The notes beneath the pieces are model-generated. The model searched no databases and was not told where the DNA came from. It was given only the letters and a program-made list of their open reading frames with translations. Shown in pieces: positions 6,083-12,598 of a stretch of DNA of 13,456 bases. Made by a program: the position numbers and the translations under genes. The stretch is from Bacillota bacterium. GTDB taxonomy: Bacteria > Bacillota > Limnochordia > Darwinibacteriales > Darwinibacteriaceae. Positions within the stretch are counted from its first letter, which is position 1. Every line of letters starts with the position of its first letter. The stretch lies in assembly GCA_012518325.1 (NCBI GenBank), contig JAAYSR010000130.1:1-13456 (forward strand), in the 5' to 3' direction.

Positions 6083-8362
6083 ATGAAGAAGGACATGTTT
6101 GAACGGACAGAAATGGCAGAAGCCTGGCGAGGCTTTAAGCCGGGTAATTGGTCCCGTGGAATTGATGTCAGGGATTTCATCCAGCAGAACTACAAGCCCT
6201 ATGATGGCGATGGGAGCTTCCTGGAGGGGGCTTCAGAAAGAACCAAGGGTCTTTGGAATCAGGTCAATGAGCTGATTCAGGAGGAAGTCCGCAGCCGCAC
6301 TGTTCGTGTGGATCTCAAGCGCTTCAGCGGCATTGACAGCTTCCCTCCAGGTTACATTGATCAGGAGCATGAGCTGATTGTAGGACTTCAGACCGATGAG
6401 CCTCTGAAACGCATGGTCAACCCTTATGGCGGGACCCGCATGGTAGAAAACGCCCTTAGCGCCTACGGGCTGAGTATGGAACCAGGTTTGCTTGAACAGT
6501 TCAACAAATATCGCAAAACCCATAACCAGGGTGTCTTTGACGCCTATACCAAAAAGATGAGAACGGTACGTTCAGCGGGGCTGCTCACAGGTTTGCCCGA
6601 CGCTTACGGCCGGGGGAGAATCATTGGCGACTATCGGCGAGTGGCGCTGTATGGAATAGATTATCTCAAGGAAATGCGGCTTAAAGATAAGGAGAACTTC
6701 TCTGATTCAGCCACGGAAGAGGCGATTCGCCTTCGGGAAGAATTTTCAGAGCAAATCAGGGCGTTGGATCAGATGAAGGCTATGGCAGCCCGTTATGGCT
6801 TTGACATAGGCAGGCCGGCGAGAAACGGGCAGGAAGCGGTGCAATGGCTGTACTTCGGCTACTTGGCCGCTGTGAAGGAGAATAATGGGGCAGCAACAAG
6901 CTTCGGCAGAAACACTGCCTTTCTCGATATCTACCTGCAGCGGGACCTGGAAAAGGGGCTGATTGACGAAAAAACTGCCCAGGAACTCATAGATCAGCTG
7001 GTGATTAAACTCAGGATGGTCAGGCATCTGCGCACTCCCGAATACGATGAGCTCTTTGCAGGCGATCCTACCTGGGTAACCGAGTCCATCGGAGGGGTCG
7101 GCGAAGACGGACGGCATCTTGTCACCAAGACCGCCTATCGTTTCCTGCATACCTTGGAGAACCTGGGAACATCCCCGGAGCCTAATATGACAGTGCTCTG
7201 GTCCAAGGATCTGCCCCGGGAGTTCAAGGAATACTGCGCCGAGATGAGCATCAAGACCGCATCCATTCAATACGAAAACGATGATCTGATGCGTCCGGTC
7301 TATGGCGATGACTATGCAATTGCCTGCTGCGTGTCAGCGATGCGGGTAGGCAAGGAGATGCAGTTCTTTGGCGCGAGGGCCAATCTGGCCAAGGCGTTAT
7401 TGTATGCCATCAATGGGGGCAGGGATGAAATCTGGCGCGATAAAGAAACGGGACAGCCCATCACCGTTTTGGACGGCATTGAGCAAAACACCCAGGAGCT
7501 CCTGGACTATGAGACTGTCTGGGAAAGCTTTAAGGCGGTGCTGGATCAGCTGGCCAAAATCTATGTGGAAACGATGAACACAATTCACTACATGCATGAT
7601 AAATATGCCTACGAGGCAGGGCAAATGGCGCTGCACGATCCCCATGTGCATCGTTACATTGCCTTTGGCATTGCCGGCCTTTCCATCGTGGCTGATTCCC
7701 TTTCCGCCATCAAGTATGCCAAGGTCAGGCCCATTAGGGATGAATTCGGCTTGGCGGTGGATTTTGCGACGGAAGGTTCGTTCCCCCGCTATGGCAATGA
7801 TGATGATCGGGTGGACCGCATCGCCATTGAGGTTAACCGCTGCTTCATGGAAGCGCTGCGCAGGACACCGGCCTACCGAGGTGCAGAACACACTCTGTCA
7901 CTGTTGACGATCACAAGCAACGTAGCCTACGGAAAGAAGACAGGCGCTACACCTGATGGGCGCAAGTACGGGGAGGCTTTTGCGCCAGGCGCAAATCCCA
8001 TGAACGGCGCTGAACAGTCAGGTGCCCTGGCTGCCCTGAACTCTGTGGCCAAGCTGCCCTACACAGGCGTAAACCAGGACGGCATTTCCTTGACCTTTTC
8101 GATCATCCCGGCTGCCCTGGGGAAAAATGCAATGGACAGGGTGCTCAACTTGACCAACATTCTGGAAGGCTACTTCGGGCAACGGGCTTTCCATATCAAT
8201 GTCAATGTGTTAGACAAGGAGCTCCTCCTTGATGCCATGGAGCGCCCCGAACTCTATCCCAACCTGACGATCCGGGTTTCGGGCTATGCGGTACGATTTA
8301 ACCAGCTCAGCAGGGAGCATCAGCTTGATGTGATCAACCGCACATTCTTTGAGTTTGTCTAA
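6083..8362 (+). CDS. pflB: Formate C-acetyltransferase (pyruvate formate-lyase)
   Basis: This glycyl-radical enzyme converts pyruvate and CoA to acetyl-CoA and formate in the cytosol under anoxia (EC 2.3.1.54). At 759 residues it matches the usual length. The active-site cysteine pair is Cys415-Cys416 (IACCVSAM) and the radical glycine is Gly734 in RVSGYAV, near the C-terminus as required. The adjacent Cys pair and the Trp/Arg-rich N-terminal region mark true PFL rather than the glycerol or choline radical enzymes. ATG 6083 has GGGGTGAT upstream. The gene is followed after 23 bases by its activating enzyme, and both should be transcribed from the Crp/FNR-type promoter at 5986-6027, with the terminator at 9895-9927. 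Confidence 0.97.
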   Translation: MKKDMFERTEMAEAWRGFKPGNWSRGIDVRDFIQQNYKPYDGDGSFLEGASERTKGLWNQVNELIQEEVRSRTVRVDLKRFSGIDSFPPGYIDQEHELIVGLQTDEPLKRMVNPYGGTRMVENALSAYGLSMEPGLLEQFNKYRKTHNQGVFDAYTKKMRTVRSAGLLTGLPDAYGRGRIIGDYRRVALYGIDYLKEMRLKDKENFSDSATEEAIRLREEFSEQIRALDQMKAMAARYGFDIGRPARNGQEAVQWLYFGYLAAVKENNGAATSFGRNTAFLDIYLQRDLEKGLIDEKTAQELIDQLVIKLRMVRHLRTPEYDELFAGDPTWVTESIGGVGEDGRHLVTKTAYRFLHTLENLGTSPEPNMTVLWSKDLPREFKEYCAEMSIKTASIQYENDDLMRPVYGDDYAIACCVSAMRVGKEMQFFGARANLAKALLYAINGGRDEIWRDKETGQPITVLDGIEQNTQELLDYETVWESFKAVLDQLAKIYVETMNTIHYMHDKYAYEAGQMALHDPHVHRYIAFGIAGLSIVADSLSAIKYAKVRPIRDEFGLAVDFATEGSFPRYGNDDDRVDRIAIEVNRCFMEALRRTPAYRGAEHTLSLLTITSNVAYGKKTGATPDGRKYGEAFAPGANPMNGAEQSGALAALNSVAKLPYTGVNQDGISLTFSIIPAALGKNAMDRVLNLTNILEGYFGQRAFHINVNVLDKELLLDAMERPELYPNLTIRVSGYAVRFNQLSREHQLDVINRTFFEFV

Positions 8363-8385
8363 CCACAAGGGGAGGAGGGCTTTTC

Positions 8386-9888
8386 ATGAAAGGCCGTCTG
8401 CAATCTATTGAAACTATGGGGCTCTTGGACGGTCCCGGGACCAGGACTATATTTTTCCTGCAGGGCTGCCCTCTACGGTGCGCTTACTGCCACAACCCTG
8501 ACGCAATCTCACTGCAGGGGGGTAAGGAGATTATGCCTGAAGAAGTGCTGGAGATAGCAGCGCGTTACAAGCCCTACTACGGTGAGGAAGGCGGGGTGAC
8601 TTTTTCCGGAGGGGAGCCCCTGCTCCAGGCGGAGTTTCTTCACAAATGCTTGGAGCTTTTGAAGCAGGAAGGCTATAATACATGTATAGACACATCCGGG
8701 ATGGGTAACCCAGAATTTCTGCCAAGGATTCTGCCCCTGGCAGATACCTTGATTATCGATGTCAAGGCCTTTGACAGCGAGTCCTTTGCCAATCTTACCT
8801 TGACCAAGGGTTTTGCCGGGTACCTCGAATTTTTGGGTAATCTGGAAAACTATGGTTTTAGAGGCCAAGTCTGGGCGCGGCATGTGATGGTTCCGGGTTA
8901 TACCGACAACGAGGAGTCCATGAGAGAATTCGTTCAGATTCTCAAACCCGTCAGCCACCTCATTGACCGCATCGAAATCCTCCCCTACCATACAGCAGGT
9001 GTGGAGAAGTACCGCAGGCTGGGTATGCCCTATCGCTTGGAAGGAGTAGAGCCTATGGACAAAGAGAGAGCTAAAGAATTGGAGATCTACGCCAACAAGG
9101 TTTTTGCCGAGGGCTTGCAGCAGGACAGAAAAAAGGCCAAGGCAAGCAACGAGGAAAAGTTCAAAATCCTCAGGGATCGCCAAGTAGTTTCCAAGCAGGA
9201 ACAGGCTGAGATGTTTGCCTCCCTGCGGGAGCTGCCCCTCTTAAGGGAAGTTGCGGAGGAAGATGTGGAAGCCGTTCTTAGTGAGATAATTTTGTCCAAC
9301 TTCAAAGCAGGCGACTACATTTTCCGGACCGGAGATGCCCCCGATCTGATGTACTTGATTTACCAGGGAGAGATGAAAATCTTCTACAACACTATTGACG
9401 GTGAAGAGCAGATCTTTTATATTTACCGAGACGGTGATTTCGTGGGAGGTTTGAATCTCTTGGTCGAGACCCCTTACCGCTATGTGGGGCAGGCTCTGAC
9501 AGACTGCAAGGTAATTGCCATTCCTAAGGCCACATTCGACAAGTACTTCTATGATTCTTCCGTAATTTTGCGCAGCGTCCTCACCAAGAGCTTCGAACGC
9601 ATCCGTTGGGCGGAAGAGCTGATTCAGCGCCTGGCCACCAGCAACGCTTCCATGAAGACGGCCGGTTTGCTGCTGAAGTTAGTGAAGAGAATCGGCGTTG
9701 AGACAGAAGAAGGCATTCGGCTTGAACTTTCTATGAACAGGGAAGAACTGGGCAATTATTCGGGCTTGAGGCGGGAGACTATTACAAGAAAACTGGGACA
9801 GTTCAAAGATTTGGGCTATATTGATCTCGTGGGCAACAAAGTGATTATCATAAAAGATCTTGAAGCACTGGAAGGATATGTTCTCTGA
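8386..9888 (+). CDS. Pyruvate formate-lyase activase fused to a Crp/FNR-type transcription regulator
   Basis: This single 500-residue frame joins two proteins that are normally separate. Residues 1 to about 250 form a complete PflA-type radical SAM enzyme: LLDGPGTR, the cluster motif Cys28-xxx-Cys32-xx-Cys35 (CPLRCAYC), TFSGGEP for SAM binding, and the usual ending around YRLEGVEP. It should use SAM to install the glycyl radical in the neighbouring PflB. After a charged linker (about 250-275) follows a full Crp/FNR regulator: a cyclic-nucleotide-binding-like beta-roll (about 285-395), a dimer helix, and a winged helix-turn-helix (about 430-490) with recognition helix RRETITRKLGQF (462-473). 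The beta-roll lacks the Glu of the cAMP pocket, and the regulator half has only one Cys (374), so no cluster of its own is expected. No frameshift or internal stop is seen. It likely controls its own operon and the downstream module. Confidence 0.93.
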   Translation: MKGRLQSIETMGLLDGPGTRTIFFLQGCPLRCAYCHNPDAISLQGGKEIMPEEVLEIAARYKPYYGEEGGVTFSGGEPLLQAEFLHKCLELLKQEGYNTCIDTSGMGNPEFLPRILPLADTLIIDVKAFDSESFANLTLTKGFAGYLEFLGNLENYGFRGQVWARHVMVPGYTDNEESMREFVQILKPVSHLIDRIEILPYHTAGVEKYRRLGMPYRLEGVEPMDKERAKELEIYANKVFAEGLQQDRKKAKASNEEKFKILRDRQVVSKQEQAEMFASLRELPLLREVAEEDVEAVLSEIILSNFKAGDYIFRTGDAPDLMYLIYQGEMKIFYNTIDGEEQIFYIYRDGDFVGGLNLLVETPYRYVGQALTDCKVIAIPKATFDKYFYDSSVILRSVLTKSFERIRWAEELIQRLATSNASMKTAGLLLKLVKRIGVETEEGIRLELSMNREELGNYSGLRRETITRKLGQFKDLGYIDLVGNKVIIIKDLEALEGYVL

Positions 9889-9894
9889 GCTTAG

Positions 9895-9927
9895 GCACTC
9901 TCCAACACTGGAGGGTGCTTTTAATTT
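9895..9927 (+). terminator. Intrinsic terminator of the pfl operon
   Basis: GCACTCTCCA (9895-9904) pairs with TGGAGGGTGC (9909-9918), 10 base pairs with one G-U and an ACAC loop, then TTTTAATTT. It lies six bases past the stop of the fusion gene and ahead of the next FNR-type promoter. Confidence 0.88.
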
Positions 9928-9944
9928 CCCGTATTTCAGCGAAC

Positions 9945-9986
9945 TTGATCTAGATCATTTTTCCGCGACAGGGGCGGTGCTACAAT
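9945..9986 (+). promoter_or_regulatory. FNR-type class II promoter of the ric-ATPase operon
   Basis: TTGATCTAGATCAT (9945-9958, centre 9951.5) matches the FNR consensus TTGAT-N4-ATCAA at 9 of 10 positions. TACAAT at 9981-9986 starts 29.5 bases past the centre, so the site is at -41.5 relative to a start near 9993. No separate -35 is seen. The leader is about 48 bases, with AAAGGAG at 10026-10032 before ATG 10041. Confidence 0.85.
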
Positions 9987-10040
9987 ACACATAGAACAGC
10001 AGCCTTAGCTTGACAATACAGGTATAAAGGAGAGTGCATC

Positions 10041-10334
10041 ATGAAGACATTTTCTCAAGTATTGGAACTCCACGGAAGCCGGCTGGAACTCTATGTGCCG
10101 GTTGTAGCCCGGGTCCACGGCGGAAGCCATCCTGAATTCCATGACGTGCGCAGAATCTATGACGAGATGATCAGCAAGATTCAGGCCGCCGGGAGCGGAA
10201 AACCCGAACTGGATGATGAGTTTGCCCAGCTGCGCGAGCTGACAGACGACTACACAGTACCGGGGGATGTTTGCGAGAGCTATGAGGCCGTCTATAACAT
10301 GTTAGCCGAACTGGATCGGGCCTATTTCAGTTAA
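10041..10334 (+). CDS. Short Ric/ScdA-like iron-sulfur cluster repair family protein
   Basis: A 97-residue protein resembling pieces of the Ric (YtfE/ScdA) di-iron proteins that help restore damaged iron-sulfur clusters. VARVHGGSHPEF (residues 22-33, with His26, His30 and then His34) matches the first ligand region, and LRELTDDYTVPGDVCESYEAVY matches the later TNDYTPPxDAC segment. Compared with full Ric, the block carrying the KEE..LFP ligands is missing, and the protein ends before the DLHQHIHLENNILFP region, so a complete hemerythrin-like di-iron site is unlikely in a monomer. It may work as a dimer or bind metal differently. It is the first gene after an FNR-type promoter and 38 bases before the metal ATPase, which suggests a role in anaerobic iron or metal handling. 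Confidence 0.7.
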   Translation: MKTFSQVLELHGSRLELYVPVVARVHGGSHPEFHDVRRIYDEMISKIQAAGSGKPELDDEFAQLRELTDDYTVPGDVCESYEAVYNMLAELDRAYFS

Positions 10335-10339
10335 GACCG

Positions 10340-10360
10340 CCAAACAAAAAATCTGTTTGG
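10340..10360 (+). other. Small intercistronic hairpin
   Basis: CCAAAC (10340-10345) pairs with GTTTGG (10355-10360) around an A-rich 9-base loop, between ric and the ATPase gene. The hairpin ends on the GGAAGGGG that serves the ATPase start codon at 10373, so it could tune translation or mRNA processing. It has no T-run and is not a terminator. Confidence 0.45.
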
Positions 10361-10372
10361 AAGGGGATAGAA

Positions 10373-12226
10373 ATGCAGCGCTATATTCTTAAGAGCAAGA
10401 ACAAAATCACTTTGATCAGCGCCATTTTGATCGTCACTGGATTTTTGAGCCTTTGGCTGTTTCAGCAGGAAGCAGTCTTTCATAGTGCGTTAATTATTGC
10501 GTCCATCTTAGGGGCCGCGCCAATTGCGATCCAGGCCTATCAGGCCCTCAGGGTCAAAGTAGTAAGTATTGACCTTCTCGTTACAATCGCAGTGGTTGGC
10601 GCCTTCCTCATCCGCAACTTCGAGGAATCAGCCATTGTCACCTTCCTGTTTCTGTTTGGGGCTTACCTGGAGCAGCGCACGCTGAACAAAACCCGTTCCG
10701 CTATTAAAGAACTGACAGAAATGGCCCCGGAAAGTGCCCTGAAGCGGACGGAGGAGGGCGAGTTTGTTGAGGTTGATGTGGAGGAAGTTGATGTAGGTGA
10801 TATTCTGCTGGTCAAGACCGGTGCGAAAGTCCCTGTGGACGGCACAGTGTTGAGCGGTGAAGGAAGCATCAACGAAGCAGCCATCACCGGCGAATCGCTT
10901 CCGGTCAGCAAGGAACAAGGCTCAGCTGTATTTGCCGGGACTATCCTGGATAACGGCACTTTGCAGATTGTCGCGGATCGGGTTGGCGAAGACACCACAT
11001 TTGGCAGAATCATCGAGCTTGTGGAAGAAGCCCAGGATTCCAAGTCGGAGGCCGAGCGCTTCATCGACCGCTTTGCGAAGTACTATACCCCGGCCGTTCT
11101 TGTATTGGCCTTTCTCGTTTGGCTGTTCACCAGGGACATTGAGCTGGCCATTACCATTTTGGTCCTAGGCTGCCCAGGTGCGCTGGTTATTGGCGTGCCG
11201 GTGTCCAATGTGGCAGGAATCGGCAATGGAGCCCGCCACGGCGTGCTCCTTAAGGGCAGCGAGGTTATCAGTGACTTCAGCAGATTGGACACCATGGTGT
11301 TTGACAAAACAGGTACCTTAACCATGGGCAACCCATCTGTTGCAGAAGTAGAGTATTATGGCGACGGCATTGATGAAGCCCTGGGGTTTTTGGCCAGCAT
11401 CGAGCGGGAATCGGATCACCCGCTGGCAAAAGCAGTCTTGGAGGAAATCGGCGATGCCGTGTTTTCACCAGTCCTGGATACGGAAGTGTTTAAAGGTGAG
11501 GGCATTGTGGCGACTGTCGGCGGCCACCGGGCAGCTGTCGGGAATGTAGCGTTGATGGAGAGGGAAAACGTAGAACTTGACGCCAGGGTGAGGGCAGATA
11601 TCAAGCGTCTCGAGGAAAGCGGCAACTCCTTGGTCCTGACTTCCGTTGATGGGGAGCTCAAAGTTCTGATGGGCGTGCGGGATCAAGTTCGTCCAGGCGT
11701 TAAGGAAGACCTGCAGCGGCTGAAGCAGCTGGGAGTGAAAAATCTTGTGGTGCTTTCCGGGGACAACCAGGGGACGGTGGATGCAGTCAGCAGGGAACTA
11801 GACCTAACCGAAGCCCATGGCAACATGCTGCCGGAAGACAAGTCGAAGTACGTAGAGAAGCTGATCAACGCAGGACAAATCGTGGCCTTTGTGGGGGACG
11901 GTGTAAACGACAGCCCGTCCCTGGCCCTGGCTAATATTGGGATTGCCATGGGGGGCGGCACTGATGTAGCAATCGAAACCTCAGACGTTGTGCTCATGAA
12001 CTCTGACTTCAGCCGTTTGCCCCATGCCTTGGGGCTGACCAAGGCCACTGCCAGGAACATGCGGCAAAACATTCTCATCGCCGTAGGAGTTGTGCTGCTG
12101 CTTCTCTCGGCTGTGTTGTTCAGCGATTGGATGAACATGTCCATTGGCATGCTGGTGCATGAAGGAAGCATCCTGGCCGTCATTCTCAACGGTATGAGGC
12201 TCCTCCGTTATAAACAGCGGGGCTAA
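10373..12226 (+). CDS. P1B-type heavy-metal-translocating ATPase with CPG motif
   Basis: A 617-residue P-type ATPase that should export a transition-metal ion across the cytoplasmic membrane at the cost of ATP. The machinery is complete: eight predicted helices, actuator TGES at 172-175, phosphorylation motif DKTGTLT with Asp311, the His349-Pro350 nucleotide-binding pair (ESDHPLA), and GDGVND at 508-513. There is no N-terminal HMA domain; a free HMA protein is encoded just downstream. The metal motif in helix 6 is Cys267-Pro-Gly (GCPGALVIG) instead of CPC, SPC or TPC, and helix 8 carries HEGS (596-599), close to the HEGG(T) motif of P1B-4 pumps such as PfeT or CoaT, which move iron or cobalt. 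The ion is therefore open, with Fe(II) a reasonable guess. It shares a transcript with ric. Confidence 0.92.
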   Translation: MQRYILKSKNKITLISAILIVTGFLSLWLFQQEAVFHSALIIASILGAAPIAIQAYQALRVKVVSIDLLVTIAVVGAFLIRNFEESAIVTFLFLFGAYLEQRTLNKTRSAIKELTEMAPESALKRTEEGEFVEVDVEEVDVGDILLVKTGAKVPVDGTVLSGEGSINEAAITGESLPVSKEQGSAVFAGTILDNGTLQIVADRVGEDTTFGRIIELVEEAQDSKSEAERFIDRFAKYYTPAVLVLAFLVWLFTRDIELAITILVLGCPGALVIGVPVSNVAGIGNGARHGVLLKGSEVISDFSRLDTMVFDKTGTLTMGNPSVAEVEYYGDGIDEALGFLASIERESDHPLAKAVLEEIGDAVFSPVLDTEVFKGEGIVATVGGHRAAVGNVALMERENVELDARVRADIKRLEESGNSLVLTSVDGELKVLMGVRDQVRPGVKEDLQRLKQLGVKNLVVLSGDNQGTVDAVSRELDLTEAHGNMLPEDKSKYVEKLINAGQIVAFVGDGVNDSPSLALANIGIAMGGGTDVAIETSDVVLMNSDFSRLPHALGLTKATARNMRQNILIAVGVVLLLLSAVLFSDWMNMSIGMLVHEGSILAVILNGMRLLRYKQRG

Positions 12227-12238
12227 AAAGGAAGAATC

Positions 12239-12280
12239 TTGATCTGGATCAATGTTTCTTGGTCCGGGATGGGAGATAAT
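12239..12280 (+). promoter_or_regulatory. FNR-type class II promoter of the HMA gene
   Basis: TTGATCTGGATCAA (12239-12252, centre 12245.5) matches the FNR consensus in all 10 defined positions. GATAAT at 12275-12280 begins 29.5 bases past the centre, giving a -41.5 site for a start near 12287. It lies 12 bases past the ATPase stop, so the HMA gene has its own activated promoter besides possible read-through. Confidence 0.85.
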
Positions 12281-12294
12281 AGGACCGAAAGAGA

Positions 12295-12309
12295 TGAGCC
12301 TGAGGCTCA
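12295..12309 (+). other. Hairpin at the 5' end of the HMA leader
   Basis: TGAGCC (12295-12300) pairs with GGCTCA (12304-12309) around a 3-base loop, about 8 bases after the predicted start of transcription. Such a 5' stem may protect the short mRNA from decay. No terminator or riboswitch features are seen. Confidence 0.4.
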
Positions 12310-12334
12310 GGTTACTATAGAGAGGGGAATGGAA

Positions 12335-12562
12335 ATGAAAACAGCAACCATTCAAGTGGAGACTTTAACATGTCCTTCCTGCGTGCAGAAAATTGAAGCG
12401 GCAGTTAAAGGTGTGGAAGGTGTAGATCCCGATACAGTAAAGGTCTTGTTTAACTCCAGCAAAGTAAAAGTTGATTTCGATGAGGAAAAGGTCCCCGTAA
12501 GCCAGATTGCAGAGGCTATCACCAAGGTAGGCTACGAAGTGTTAAAGTCATCGGCACGATAA
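12335..12562 (+). CDS. Heavy-metal-associated (HMA) domain protein, metallochaperone
   Basis: A 75-residue free-standing HMA domain of the ferredoxin-like betaalphabetabetaalphabeta type. The metal motif is Cys13-Pro-Ser-Cys16 (TLTCPSCVQKIE), followed by the usual alpha helix, GVEGVD turn, KVLFNSSKVKVDFDE strands and AITKVGYEV end. The CPSC sequence differs from the copper chaperone form MxCxxC by having Leu-Thr before the first Cys. ATG 12335 is preferred, with AGAGGGG at 12321-12327 seven bases upstream; ATG 12329 is too close. It probably hands metal to, or receives it from, the upstream ATPase, which lacks such a domain. It has its own FNR-type promoter and a strong terminator. Confidence 0.88.
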   Translation: MKTATIQVETLTCPSCVQKIEAAVKGVEGVDPDTVKVLFNSSKVKVDFDEEKVPVSQIAEAITKVGYEVLKSSAR

Positions 12563-12593
12563 AGAAAGGGTGCGCCATGGGTGCACCCTTTCT
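12563..12593. terminator. Shared bidirectional terminator between convergent genes
   Basis: AGAAAGGGTGC (12563-12573) pairs perfectly with GCACCCTTTCT (12583-12593), 11 base pairs with a 9-base loop. It begins at the HMA stop codon and ends 5 bases before the stop of the - strand hexapeptide gene. The A-rich left arm and T-rich right arm allow use from both sides. Confidence 0.8.
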
Positions 12594-12598
12594 CAATG

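Noticed and set aside
6746..7891. Antisense and out-of-frame open frames within pflB
   Set aside because: They follow from the base composition of a highly conserved gene; the + frame is fully explained by pyruvate formate-lyase.
10010..10015. TTGACA upstream of ric as a -35 element
   Set aside because: No -10 hexamer stands 16-18 bases downstream, and it lies within the leader of the FNR-type promoter.
12239..12334. N-terminal extension of the HMA protein from 12239
   Set aside because: This part is the FNR-type promoter and leader; homology to HMA domains begins after the ATG at 12335, which has the ribosome binding site.
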